Shown here: positions 8,976 through 17,392 of the stretch, one piece after another
Numbering within the stretch: the first letter of the stretch is position 1
Layout: each line of letters opens with the position of its first letter
DNA from: an uncultured Pseudomonadales bacterium
Lineage (GTDB): Bacteria > Pseudomonadota > Gammaproteobacteria > Pseudomonadales > Pseudohongiellaceae
Length of the DNA stretch: 64,000 nucleotides
Assembly (NCBI GenBank): GCA_947259995.1
Contig: CAMYOK010000002.1
Coordinates: forward strand, 1,342,881 to 1,406,880
Direction: 5' to 3'
Made by a program: the position numbers and the translations under genes
Notes under the pieces: model-generated
What the model was told of the DNA's origin: nothing
What the model saw: the letters and a program-made list of their open reading frames with translations, nothing else
Database searches by the model: none

Positions 8976-9932
8976 ATGTTTCGAAGCTTGGCATATGTAG
9001 GAGTGTGTGGCTTGGTGTCCAGCATGTCGCTGGTGCAAGTGCATGGGGCAGAGATCTCTGCTCGCTATCAAGACATGGATCTAGATCTTGTTGCTGATAC
9101 CCCCTTAGATGAGTCCCAGTGGCGTGATCCTCGCATCCTGATTTTTGCCTACACGCCAGTTGAAGACCCCGCGATGTATTCCAAGGTTTGGGATGAATTT
9201 ATCGCGCATCTAGAAGCTCTGACGGGTAAGGAGGTGCGATTTTTCCCTGTGCAATCAAATGCTGCACAGCTAGAAGCCATGCGTGCCGGGCGTTTGCATA
9301 TAGCAGGCTTCAATACGGGCTCAACCCCCATAGCGGTAAACTGTGTTGGTTTCGTGCCTTTTGCGATGATGGCCGAGAACAATGGCAATTATGGCTATCA
9401 GATGGAGATCATCAGCTATCCAGGTAGTGGCATCGATGCCATCGAGGACTTACAAGGACGCACACTTGCTTTTACCTCCCCCACCTCTAACTCGGGTTTC
9501 AAGGCCCCATCGGCGCTGCTCAGCGCACAGTTCGGTTTCACTGCTGACCAAGACTACAAGACCTCATATTCGGGCAGCCACGACAATTCTATTTTGGGCG
9601 TGGTCAATAAAGATTACGATGCGGCGGCCATCGCTAATGAGGTACTGTTCCGCATGCTGGCCAGAGATGTTGTGCAAGAGCAGCAATATAAGACGATCTA
9701 TAAATCGGAGTCCTTCCCCACGACGGGCTACGGTGTTGCTCACAATTTAAAGCCTGAACTGGCCGCCAAAATAAAACAGGCGTTCTTTAGCTTCAATTGG
9801 GAGGGGACTGCATTGCAACAAGAGTTTGCCGATGCAGGGATGGAGCAGTTTATACCCATCACCTATCAAGAGCATTGGGCAGTTGTGCGCACTATCGATG
9901 CTGCCACCCACACCATATACAATTGCGACTGA
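8976..9932 (+). CDS. phnD: PhnD-type phosphate/phosphite/phosphonate-binding protein
   Basis: 318 residues with a signal peptide ending near VQVHGAE. It is the periplasmic ligand-binding subunit of an ABC importer for phosphonate, phosphite or related oxyanions. Family marks: YSKVWDEFIAHLEALTGKEV, MRAGRLHIAGFNTGS, the SPTSNSGFKAPSALL ligand loop (Ser/Thr-rich oxyanion binding), YSGSHDNSILGVVNKDYDAAAIAN and SFPTTGYGVAHNL. It opens a four-gene operon (36 bases to phnC). The actual substrate cannot be read from the sequence: no C-P lyase, phosphonatase or ptxD gene is in the window. Confidence 0.92.
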   Translation: MFRSLAYVGVCGLVSSMSLVQVHGAEISARYQDMDLDLVADTPLDESQWRDPRILIFAYTPVEDPAMYSKVWDEFIAHLEALTGKEVRFFPVQSNAAQLEAMRAGRLHIAGFNTGSTPIAVNCVGFVPFAMMAENNGNYGYQMEIISYPGSGIDAIEDLQGRTLAFTSPTSNSGFKAPSALLSAQFGFTADQDYKTSYSGSHDNSILGVVNKDYDAAAIANEVLFRMLARDVVQEQQYKTIYKSESFPTTGYGVAHNLKPELAAKIKQAFFSFNWEGTALQQEFADAGMEQFIPITYQEHWAVVRTIDAATHTIYNCD

Positions 9933-9968
9933 CAGCCAGCGCGCTACCCCCAAAAAAATGAGAATAAG

Positions 9969-10796
9969 ATGCTGAAATTAACTGGACTGACTAAGCGCTA
10001 TGCGACGGGCGATCTTGCGCTAAATGATATTTCACTTTCGGTGCCCGCCGGGCAGGTGCTAGCCCTTATCGGCCCCTCAGGGGCGGGCAAGAGCACCTTG
10101 ATTCGTTGCGTCAATCGTTTGGTAGAGCCTACGGCTGGAGCCGTAGAGTTAGATGGGCGCGATATTAGCAAGGTGCGCGGCGGAGCATTGCGTCAGGCCC
10201 GGCGTCAGATAGGAATGATTTTTCAAAACTACGCGCTCGTTGAGCGACTCTCGGTGATGGAAAATGTACTATCGGGCCGCCTCGCCTATGTTGGATTTTG
10301 GCGCAGTTATTTTCGTAAATTCCCTGCCAATGATGTCAAGCAAGCGTATCGCTTGCTAGCAAGAGTTGGCCTGGAAAGCATGCTCGATAAACGTTCCGAT
10401 GCATTGTCAGGTGGACAGAAGCAGCGAGTGGGAATCGCCCGCGCCCTGATGCAAAATCCCAAACTATTATTAGTAGATGAGCCCACCGCCAGCCTCGATC
10501 CAAAAACCTCACGGCAAATTATGCGACTAATTTGCGAGCTTTGTCAGGAACAAAACTTAGCCACCATTATCAATATTCATGATGTCGCACTTGCCCAGCA
10601 ATTCGTCCATCGAGTGGTTGGCCTGCGTGCTGGAGAGATTGTGTATGACGGCAGCCCTGATGGCTTGACGCCTGATATTTTGACGACAATTTACGGGGAG
10701 GAAGATTGGAGTCTTACGCATCAAGATTCCGGCAAGCAAAGCGATAATGATCAAAACGATGATGTAGAAGCGGCGATCATGGGAGGCCATCCGTGA
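9969..10796 (+). CDS. phnC: PhnC-type ABC transporter ATPase
   Basis: 275 residues. It is the cytoplasmic ATPase powering phosphonate/phosphite uptake. Walker [10 protein letters not shown] (about residue 36), Q-loop [23 protein letters not shown] (long insert typical of PhnC), signature LSGGQ, Walker [13 protein letters not shown] and switch His in NIHDVALAQ. The protein ends in a hydrophilic Asp/Gln-rich tail (about 20 residues) not needed for the family. Its stop overlaps the GTG of phnE by four bases, indicating translational coupling. Confidence 0.95.
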   Translation: MLKLTGLTKRYATGDLALNDISLSVPAGQVLALIGPSGAGKSTLIRCVNRLVEPTAGAVELDGRDISKVRGGALRQARRQIGMIFQNYALVERLSVMENVLSGRLAYVGFWRSYFRKFPANDVKQAYRLLARVGLESMLDKRSDALSGGQKQRVGIARALMQNPKLLLVDEPTASLDPKTSRQIMRLICELCQEQNLATIINIHDVALAQQFVHRVVGLRAGEIVYDGSPDGLTPDILTTIYGEEDWSLTHQDSGKQSDNDQNDDVEAAIMGGHP

Positions 10797-11626
10797 CTGA
10801 TAACTCACTCGCTGGCGCCCAGCGAATTGCAGCCGCGCAAAACGGACAATGGCAACCATTGCCGCATATTAGCAGTGCCGCTTTACGTTGGGGGCTAAAC
10901 GCTGCGGCCTTGATTTATTTAGTCTTGGTCTATTTCAGTGTCGATATTAATTGGGCGCGTGTTGCGCAGGGGTTGGATCGAGGCGTCGCGTTTATGGCCT
11001 CATTCTTCTCCCCAGATTTCATTACCCGGGGAGGTGAGATCGCCATTGGCTTACGCGAGAGTCTGACGATGACGTTTGTCGCCACGGTGTTAGGGATCGC
11101 GCTCGCCATCCCTGTTGGTTTGGGGGCTGCGAGGAATATAGCTCCCGCGCCAGTGTACTATTTTTGCCGCGCAATCATCGCATTGTCGCGCACCTTTCAA
11201 GAGATCATTATCGCGATCTTGTTTGTGGCAATGTTTGGTTTTGGTCCGTTAGCGGGAGTGATGACTCTGGCGTTTGCCACTATTGGGTTTATGGCAAAGC
11301 TGCTCGCCGAAGACATTGAAGATGCGCAGCGCGACCCTATGGAAGCGGTGCGTGCAACAGGTGCGAGCTGGTTGCAATGGATCAATTATGCGGTGCAGCC
11401 ACAAGTCATGCCGAGGTTGATTGGCCTGTCATTGTATCGTTTGGATATCAATTTTCGCGAATCGGCCATCATAGGAATTGTCGGGGCCGGCGGTATTGGT
11501 GCTACATTGAATACATCGATCAATCGTTATGACTACGATACCTCCGCGGCAGTTCTCCTGGTAATCATCGGGATCGTTCTGTGCAGTGAATACTTGTCGG
11601 GCTATGTCCGCAAATGGACAGCCTAA
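10793..11626 (+). CDS. phnE: PhnE-type ABC transporter permease, first copy
   Basis: 277 residues, GTG start overlapping the phnC stop (GTGA). Inner-membrane channel subunit with about six TM segments. The binding-protein-dependent permease (EAA) loop is visible as [25 protein letters not shown], followed by [25 protein letters not shown], the PhnE fingerprint. The first ~35 residues are polar and precede TM1. It pairs with the second permease downstream to make a heterodimeric channel, as in phosphonate/phosphite systems with split PhnE1/PhnE2. Confidence 0.93.
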   Translation: MTDNSLAGAQRIAAAQNGQWQPLPHISSAALRWGLNAAALIYLVLVYFSVDINWARVAQGLDRGVAFMASFFSPDFITRGGEIAIGLRESLTMTFVATVLGIALAIPVGLGAARNIAPAPVYYFCRAIIALSRTFQEIIIAILFVAMFGFGPLAGVMTLAFATIGFMAKLLAEDIEDAQRDPMEAVRATGASWLQWINYAVQPQVMPRLIGLSLYRLDINFRESAIIGIVGAGGIGATLNTSINRYDYDTSAAVLLVIIGIVLCSEYLSGYVRKWTA

Positions 11627-12438
11627 TGCCATTGATGATGAATAATAAAACGCCAGTGTGGCGCAGGCGAGAGCCACTAGCACAGCGCTTAATTTGGCTG
11701 GCTTACTTCCTAACGGTATTACTGTTTTTACTATGTTGGAAGATAGTATCGGACAACACCATATGGGAGTTTTTAGCGGACGCGCATATTCAGGCCGCGA
11801 GTCTTATAGGCCGCATGATTCCTCCACAATGGTCGATTAGTGGCTCGTTGTTGTTGCCATTATGGGACACCATCAACATCGCCACGGTAGGTACCGCACT
11901 GGGGGTGTTGATTGCGTTTCCTTTGGCTTTTCTCGCCGCACGTAACACTAGTCCTCACCCAGCCTTGCGGGCCTTTGCGCTGGCAGTAATCGTGAGCTCT
12001 AGGTCCATCAATGCCCTGATATGGGCGATCCTATTGGTCACTATTGTTGGGCCTGGATTGCTAGCAGGAATGATTGCAATCGCATTGCGCTCAATTGGCT
12101 TTGTTGGGAAATTGTTATACGAGGCGATTGAAGAAATTCAAGTGACCCCTGTCGAAGCTGTGACGGCGACAGGAGCTGGCCGTATGCAAATACTAAACTA
12201 TGCAGTGTTGCCGCAGATTATGCCGGCCTTTGCAGGCATCACTGTCTATCGTTGGGATATTAATATTCGTGAATCCACGGTCCTCGGTCTAGTCGGGGCC
12301 GGAGGGATCGGTTTGCAGATGAACGCCGCGATAAATAATCTTGCATGGGCTCAGGTATCGATGGTTTTTGTGCTTATTTTTGCTACCGTGATTTTGTCTG
12401 AGTGGGTGTCGGCGAAAGTGCGACATGCTGTGATATAG
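11626..12438 (+). CDS. phnE: PhnE-type ABC transporter permease, second copy
   Basis: About 270 residues. The ATG at 11626 overlaps the phnE1 stop (TAATG) with GGA upstream; an ATG at 11614 is an alternative that adds four residues. The EAA-like loop reads EAVTATGAGRMQILNYAVLPQIMPAF, then YRWDINIRESTVLGLVGAGGIG. It parallels the first permease through the C-terminal half but the two are clearly diverged, so they arose by an old duplication and probably form a heterodimer. Last transporter gene of the operon. Confidence 0.93.
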   Translation: MPLMMNNKTPVWRRREPLAQRLIWLAYFLTVLLFLLCWKIVSDNTIWEFLADAHIQAASLIGRMIPPQWSISGSLLLPLWDTINIATVGTALGVLIAFPLAFLAARNTSPHPALRAFALAVIVSSRSINALIWAILLVTIVGPGLLAGMIAIALRSIGFVGKLLYEAIEEIQVTPVEAVTATGAGRMQILNYAVLPQIMPAFAGITVYRWDINIRESTVLGLVGAGGIGLQMNAAINNLAWAQVSMVFVLIFATVILSEWVSAKVRHAVI

Positions 12439-12456
12439 AGCATTCAAGAGGTGCCA

Positions 12457-12750
12457 ATGATCGTTGTTGTTTTTAGGGCTAAGCTTAAAATGGTCGATGA
12501 TGAATATCACGAGACGGCAGCGCGCATGCGTGAATTAGCGCTGACAAAATTCTCTTGTCTGGAGTTTCATGCAGTCTGTGAGGGTGATGAAGAAGTCGCC
12601 CTGTCCTATTGGCGAGATGAGGCCAGCATTCAGGCCTGGCGTGAGCATCCGGAGCACAAAGAGGCACAGCGACGCGGTCAACAGAAGTGGTATCACTCCT
12701 ATAAAGTCGAAGTTGCAAATATCACTAGGGAATATCCTGTGAGCTCATGA
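12457..12750 (+). CDS. ABM-domain (antibiotic biosynthesis monooxygenase-like) protein
   Basis: 97 residues. Start at the ATG at 12457 with AAGAGG five bases upstream; a GTG at 12451 is less likely. It matches the dimeric alpha/beta-barrel ABM fold: VVVFRAKLK strand, a helix with ARMRELAL, then CLEFHAVCEG, EVALSYWRDEASIQAWREHPEHKEAQRRGQQKWYHSYKVEVANI. Members range from heme-degrading or quinol monooxygenases to proteins of unknown role. It lies 18 bases after phnE2 and is probably cotranscribed, which would link it to the transported compound, but this is inference. No cofactor motif is diagnostic. Confidence 0.75.
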   Translation: MIVVVFRAKLKMVDDEYHETAARMRELALTKFSCLEFHAVCEGDEEVALSYWRDEASIQAWREHPEHKEAQRRGQQKWYHSYKVEVANITREYPVSS

Positions 12751-12755
12751 TACGC

Positions 12756-12786
12756 TTGCACTTAAGCCCGTAAAAGTGTCAATTTT
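12756..12786 (+). terminator. Weak hairpin after the phn operon
   Basis: TTGCACTT pairs with AAGTGTCAA with a one-base bulge around a ten-base loop, followed by TTTT. It lies between the ABM gene and the TTG-started permease gene. Low stability, tentative. Confidence 0.35.
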
Positions 12787-12818
12787 GAGCTGCTTTCGGT
12801 TGTCTGAGGTAATGCATT

Positions 12819-14648
12819 TTGAGCGAATTCTTTCCTGTTGTACCAAATGGCCATGCACTGTTTTCAATGCTTCTGACCGCAGTAGCCCTTTACCTGTTTA
12901 CGCGAAAGAAAATCCCTCTAGAAATCTCTAGTCTTGCACTTTTGGTCTTCCTAGCATTGAGCTTTGCACTGTTTCCATTTGACCTGAACGGTGAGCACTT
13001 CGAAGCAATCGCATTTTTTGAAGGCTTTGGTCACGAGGCATTAATTACGGTTTGCGCCCTAATGGTTGTAGGCCAAGGCCTCGTGCAAACAGGCGCGCTT
13101 GAGCCGATTGGCCGTGTGTTGACGAAAGCCTGGGCCCGGGCTCCATTCTTTTCTTTCTTAATCACCCTAATCGTGAGCGCAATCTTAAGCGCCTTTATTA
13201 ACAACACGCCGATTGTTGTCTTATTGCTGCCAATCCTGATTAGTGTTTGCCTTAGAACCAAGAGCCCCGCATCTCGTGTCTTGATGCCGATGGGGTTCGC
13301 AACACTGGTGGGCGGCATGGGTACAACGATCGGAACCTCCACTAATTTGCTAGTTGTGAGTGTGGCCCGCGATATGGGGATGCCAGAGATAGGCATGTTC
13401 GATTTCGCTCTGCCTGCAGCCATAGCCAGTGGCGTGGCGATACTCTATCTGTGGCTTATTGCTCCTCGAATGCTTGGCGATCGACAAGTAGGGCTGGGCG
13501 ATAGTTCTCCACGCCTGTTCACCGCCTTTCTGCATATAGAAGCGGACAGCACCGTGGCCGGCAAAACGCTCGCCGAGGCCAAGGCGATGGCCTCAGATGG
13601 TATTCATGTTGTCCGTATCCGCCGTGGCGATCACTTCATCTCACCATTGCCCGATGCCTTATTGCATGAGGGAGACCGAATTCGCGTCATGGACACCTCC
13701 GTTAAAATTCGTGCGGCAGCAGAAGCGTTGAAGGCAACGCTGTACTCTGGTGATCACGAAGTCGATGACGAACACCCTCTGAATGCCGAGAATCAAACTC
13801 TGGCCGAAATTGCCGTTGTCGCGGGCTCGCGCCTGGATCGCACCAATCTGCGTTACACCTCCTTTCTAGAGCGTCATCAGTTGGTGGTTCTTGGTTTGCA
13901 CCGCGCCGGTAGGGATATCTGGAAGCAATCCGAAGAGATTATGGATGTCACCTTAGAGCAAGGTGATGTCATGCTGGTGCAAGGTAATAAAGATGAAATT
14001 CGTAAACTGAAAAAGGATACGGAATTTCTGGTACTGGACTCTTCCGTAGAGGTGCCGAGTACAGAGAAAGCTTATATCGCGCTTTTCGCTTTATTAGCCG
14101 TGGTGGCAACAGCGGCCACCGGAATTCTTCCGATCGCCGTGAGTAGCTTGGCAGGTGCCATGTTTATGTTGGCAACGAAATGCCTACGCTTAGGAGGCGC
14201 CATTCGAGCGGTGAGTTCTTCAGTGTATTTTGTTGTGGTTGCCAGTTTAGCCTTAGGGCAAGCTCTGACGGTTACGGGTGCCTCTGGCTACCTTACGGAC
14301 GTCTTCTTGTTCTTTACGCAGGATGCGGCACCTGTGGTCGTGCTAAGTGCGTTGATGTTGCTGATGGCGATCCTAACAAATGTTGTCTCTAATAATGCAG
14401 CGGCGGTTATCGGCACTCCTATTGGTATCGGAATTGCCCAGCAACTAGGGGTAGATCCGCAGCCATTCATTCTTGCGGTATTGTTTGGCTCCAATCTGAG
14501 TTTCGCTACGCCTATGTCTTATAAAACCAATTTGTTAGTGATGAGTGCGGGCGGGTATACCTTTAATGATTTCTTAAAAGTAGGTATCCCGCTGACAGTG
14601 ATTATGTGGCTTTCATACACCTTCATATTAGGTGAGCTCTACCTTTAA
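12819..14648 (+). CDS. SLC13/CitT-type permease with two RCK_C domains
   Basis: 609 residues. An ion-coupled inner-membrane transporter of the DASS/ArsB-like superfamily with cytoplasmic regulatory domains between its two membrane halves. Membrane motifs: SAFINNTPIVVLLLPI and GTTIGTSTNLL in the first half; TNVVSNNAAAVIGTPIGIGIA and FATPMSYKTNLLVMSAGGY in the second, the inverted-repeat SNT/NNA pattern. Two RCK_C (TrkA_C) domains lie between them (about residues 228-300 and 325-405). Start is TTG at 12819 with GAGG about ten bases upstream; the ATG at 12812 is out of frame. Substrate unknown (sulfate, citrate or dicarboxylate are family options). A paralogue lies at 39647-41419. Confidence 0.88.
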   Translation: MSEFFPVVPNGHALFSMLLTAVALYLFTRKKIPLEISSLALLVFLALSFALFPFDLNGEHFEAIAFFEGFGHEALITVCALMVVGQGLVQTGALEPIGRVLTKAWARAPFFSFLITLIVSAILSAFINNTPIVVLLLPILISVCLRTKSPASRVLMPMGFATLVGGMGTTIGTSTNLLVVSVARDMGMPEIGMFDFALPAAIASGVAILYLWLIAPRMLGDRQVGLGDSSPRLFTAFLHIEADSTVAGKTLAEAKAMASDGIHVVRIRRGDHFISPLPDALLHEGDRIRVMDTSVKIRAAAEALKATLYSGDHEVDDEHPLNAENQTLAEIAVVAGSRLDRTNLRYTSFLERHQLVVLGLHRAGRDIWKQSEEIMDVTLEQGDVMLVQGNKDEIRKLKKDTEFLVLDSSVEVPSTEKAYIALFALLAVVATAATGILPIAVSSLAGAMFMLATKCLRLGGAIRAVSSSVYFVVVASLALGQALTVTGASGYLTDVFLFFTQDAAPVVVLSALMLLMAILTNVVSNNAAAVIGTPIGIGIAQQLGVDPQPFILAVLFGSNLSFATPMSYKTNLLVMSAGGYTFNDFLKVGIPLTVIMWLSYTFILGELYL

Positions 14649-14723
14649 GCTCAGTATGGAAGAAATACGGAGTTTTTCCGTACTATTGCAATGCATCAAC
14701 ACAATACTAATAAAGAGTTTTAG

Positions 14724-14758
14724 ATCCCCCTGCGCCCACACCATCTGCGCAGGTGGAT
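14724..14758 (+). terminator. GC-rich hairpin between the SLC13 permease and DUF5916 genes
   Basis: Arms ATCCCCCTGCGC and GCGCAGGTGGAT pair with one mismatch around an 11-base loop, followed by TCTTCT. It could end transcription of the permease gene or sit as a leader structure 26 bases before the next ATG. A smaller TACGGA/TCCGTA hairpin lies upstream near 14665. Confidence 0.45.
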
Positions 14759-14784
14759 TCTTCTATGAATAGGGTTTGAAAATA

Positions 14785-17007
14785 ATGAGAATAATGGGCA
14801 AATTTTTTATCCTTGTCGCAGCAACAAGTGGCGTTTGCATGGCGAGTGTTGCACAAGAGATCAACGAGACCGAGGTGGTGTCGCGCAAAAGTGTACGCGC
14901 TATTCGAGTCGAAACACCGCCAGTGATTGATGGCAGGCTCGATGATTCGGTCTGGGAGCTTGCGCAGCCCATTACCGACTTTCATCAGATTCGCCCAGGT
15001 AATCAAACCGAACCTTCTGAGATAACAGAAGTCTATGTGCTCTATGATGATGACGCCTTGTATATCGGGGCCCGTATGGCAGACAGTAACCCTGAGTTGA
15101 TCTCGGCTCCGGTTATTCGTCATGGCCAAGGTCTGCCCTCAGACGATCGCTTAGTCGTTATCCTCGACCCGTTCAATACGCAGCGCACTGGTTACCGTTT
15201 CGAAACGAATTTAAACGCGGTACGTCATGATGCTTTGTATACCAGTGTTAGCTCATTTCAACTAGAGTGGAATACGATCTGGGCCACAGCGACCAGCAGC
15301 TATGACAATGGCTGGATTGCAGAGGTAGAGATTCCATTCAAATCCCTGCCCTTTGATCCCTCAATAGATACATGGGGGTTTAACTTCGGGCGTGGCATTC
15401 GTCGTCGCGGTGAAGAGATGGCTTGGGTGTCTTACAACCGCACGTATAACCCTAGTATTTCAGGCTTACTCACAGGCCTGGAGGGCATGGATCAAGGCGT
15501 TGGTTTAGATTTAGTTCCCTCTATCTCTGTCAATAGAGATAAGCAATTCGATGTGGGGACTAATCAAACTAATACTGACCCCTCGCTGGACGCCTTTTAT
15601 CGCCTGACGCCTTCGTTGAATGCGGCGTTGACGATTAATACCGATTTCTCTGCAACCGAGGTGGACAATCGACAGGTCAATCTCACGCGCTTCAATTTGT
15701 TCTTTCCAGAGAAGCGCGACTTTTTCCTGAATGACTCGGACTTGTTTCAGTTTGGGGGGATCGGCGGCAGTACGGGTAACAGTGCGCAGAGTAGAGGCTC
15801 TCGTGAGAACGCCCGTCCCTATTTTTCAAGGAAGCTGGGCCTTAGTCAAAGTGGTTCACCTGTCGATATCGACTACGGTGGTCGGATCAGTGGACGTGTA
15901 GGGCGCTGGAATATTGGAACGCTGGCGATCAAACAAGATGAATTCGGTGCCGTGGATTCATCGAACTTGTTTATCAGCCGCATCTCCGCCAATGTGCTTC
16001 GCGAGTCGAGCGTTGGCTTTATTGTCACTGACGGTGACCCCGGATCAAATACTGACAATACAGTGTACGGCGCTGACTTTCGTTATCTCAACACGCGCCT
16101 AGCGGGCGGACAGGTGATCGAAGCTGATGCTTGGTTACAAAAGTCCGACACCCAGGGCTTGGATGGCGACGATGAATCTTATGGGTTTGGCTTGCGCTCT
16201 CCGAACAACACAGGCTTGCGCGGTGGCGTAGGTTTTAAAGAGGTGCAGAAAAACTTTAATCCGGCCATGGGGTATGTTAATCGCGCCAATATTCGTGATT
16301 ACACAGCTGATGTTGGCTATACCCATTTCTTTAGTGACAGCTTTTTGCAGTCCGCCTATTTTGGTGTAGATGGTCAGCGCGTCAAAGTGATCGATGGGGG
16401 CTTACAAAGCGAAGTGCTCGCATTTAGGTTGCTAGAGTTGGATGCAAACTCTCGCGACAGTATGCAGATCTCTTACCTGCGTAACAAAGAGGTTGTTTTG
16501 ACGCCATTTGCAGTTTATCGCGCCCCAGACAGGAGTGTGTTCATCGAGCCGGGAAGTTATTCCTTCGATGAAAAAACGGTGGCATTCAATACTGCCGGTC
16601 AGCGTGAATTTTCAGGCAGTTTTAGTTTGACGAATGGGGACTTCTATAACGGCACACGCAACAACTTAAATGGTTCGGTGTCGTGGACTCAGTCTCGCAA
16701 TTTCGTTATGTCGGCCAGTTATGATTGGAATGACATATCATTGCCGCAAGGTGACTTCATTACCCGCCTCACTAGTGTGTCGACGCAAGTCGCCTTCTCT
16801 TCGACGCTGTACTGGGTCAGCTTGGTACAGTATGACAATTTGTCCGAAGAGATTGGCATTAATACTCGGATCCAATGGATCCCAAGAGCGGGTCAAGAAG
16901 GGTTTATTGTTTTGAATTACAATTTGCAAGACCGAGATAAAAATAATGCCTTTGAGGCGGCCTCATCTGATTTGGCGGTGAAGTTTAAATACACTTTCCG
17001 CTTCTAA
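14785..17007 (+). CDS. DUF5916 protein with CBM9-like domain, second copy
   Basis: About 740 residues. The ATG at 14785 is preferred over an upstream TTG (14776); another ATG follows at 14794. The signal peptide ends at ASVAQ. CBM9-like domain: VIDGRLDDSVWELAQPI, DDDALYIGARM, DNGWIAEVEIPFKSLPFD. DUF5916 marks: LNAALTINTDFSATEVDNRQVNLTRF and FFPEKRDFFLNDSDLFQFGG, then predicted strands ending in KYTFRF, a C-terminal aromatic typical of outer-membrane barrels. It has the same domain order as the 2402-4792 protein but differs throughout. Its stop overlaps that of DUF1840. Function of the family is unsettled. Confidence 0.86.
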   Translation: MRIMGKFFILVAATSGVCMASVAQEINETEVVSRKSVRAIRVETPPVIDGRLDDSVWELAQPITDFHQIRPGNQTEPSEITEVYVLYDDDALYIGARMADSNPELISAPVIRHGQGLPSDDRLVVILDPFNTQRTGYRFETNLNAVRHDALYTSVSSFQLEWNTIWATATSSYDNGWIAEVEIPFKSLPFDPSIDTWGFNFGRGIRRRGEEMAWVSYNRTYNPSISGLLTGLEGMDQGVGLDLVPSISVNRDKQFDVGTNQTNTDPSLDAFYRLTPSLNAALTINTDFSATEVDNRQVNLTRFNLFFPEKRDFFLNDSDLFQFGGIGGSTGNSAQSRGSRENARPYFSRKLGLSQSGSPVDIDYGGRISGRVGRWNIGTLAIKQDEFGAVDSSNLFISRISANVLRESSVGFIVTDGDPGSNTDNTVYGADFRYLNTRLAGGQVIEADAWLQKSDTQGLDGDDESYGFGLRSPNNTGLRGGVGFKEVQKNFNPAMGYVNRANIRDYTADVGYTHFFSDSFLQSAYFGVDGQRVKVIDGGLQSEVLAFRLLELDANSRDSMQISYLRNKEVVLTPFAVYRAPDRSVFIEPGSYSFDEKTVAFNTAGQREFSGSFSLTNGDFYNGTRNNLNGSVSWTQSRNFVMSASYDWNDISLPQGDFITRLTSVSTQVAFSSTLYWVSLVQYDNLSEEIGINTRIQWIPRAGQEGFIVLNYNLQDRDKNNAFEAASSDLAVKFKYTFRF

Positions 17008-17315
17008 GAGTCTTCTTGCCACATAACATAGCCATCCTCGGCCGCCGCCTTGCGTAACATCGCTAGCAAGGGCGCGGCACGAGTTTGCAATGCAATGGCT
17101 GGCTCCTGCTCTTCGTCTTCGTCGTTTGTCTCTTCTTGAGTGCTATCTAACTGCTGTAGGCCACTCTCGAGTTTGCTTAAGGCGCTGCGTAGGGCGTTCT
17201 CGCTAACCGCGCCTTCGGTTTTACCACCAGTGCCCATGAGCTTTAATAGTGGCAGTGCCACATCGCTCATCATGACGAAATCCCCAGACTGTTTGCTTTT
17301 AAATTTTATTAGCAT
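17004..17315 (-). CDS. DUF1840 family protein
   Basis: About 103 residues. The start at 17315 has AAGGAG five to six bases upstream; a longer reading from 17372 would run through the terminator hairpin and is rejected. It begins MLIKFKSKQSGDFVMMSDVALPLLKLMG, the conserved opening of DUF1840, and carries an acidic low-complexity linker (EETNDEDEEQEP) before a helical end (TRAAPLLAMLRKAAAEDGYVMW). Cytoplasmic, no known function. Convergent with the DUF5916 gene with overlapping stop codons. Confidence 0.8.
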   Translation of the reverse strand: MLIKFKSKQSGDFVMMSDVALPLLKLMGTGGKTEGAVSENALRSALSKLESGLQQLDSTQEETNDEDEEQEPAIALQTRAAPLLAMLRKAAAEDGYVMWQEDS

Positions 17316-17330
17316 CTTGGCTCCTTGCAC

Positions 17331-17362
17331 AAAAAACGGCGATACACTCAGGTGTATCGCCG
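17331..17362 (-). terminator. Intrinsic terminator of the TonB-dependent receptor gene
   Basis: Perfect 11-bp stem CGGCGATACAC / GTGTATCGCCG with loop TCAG; on the minus strand it is followed by six T. It starts about 30 bases after the receptor stop and lies just upstream of the DUF1840 ribosome-binding site. Confidence 0.9.
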
Positions 17363-17392
17363 CAGCTGGCATAACGCACTAGTGATTAATAC

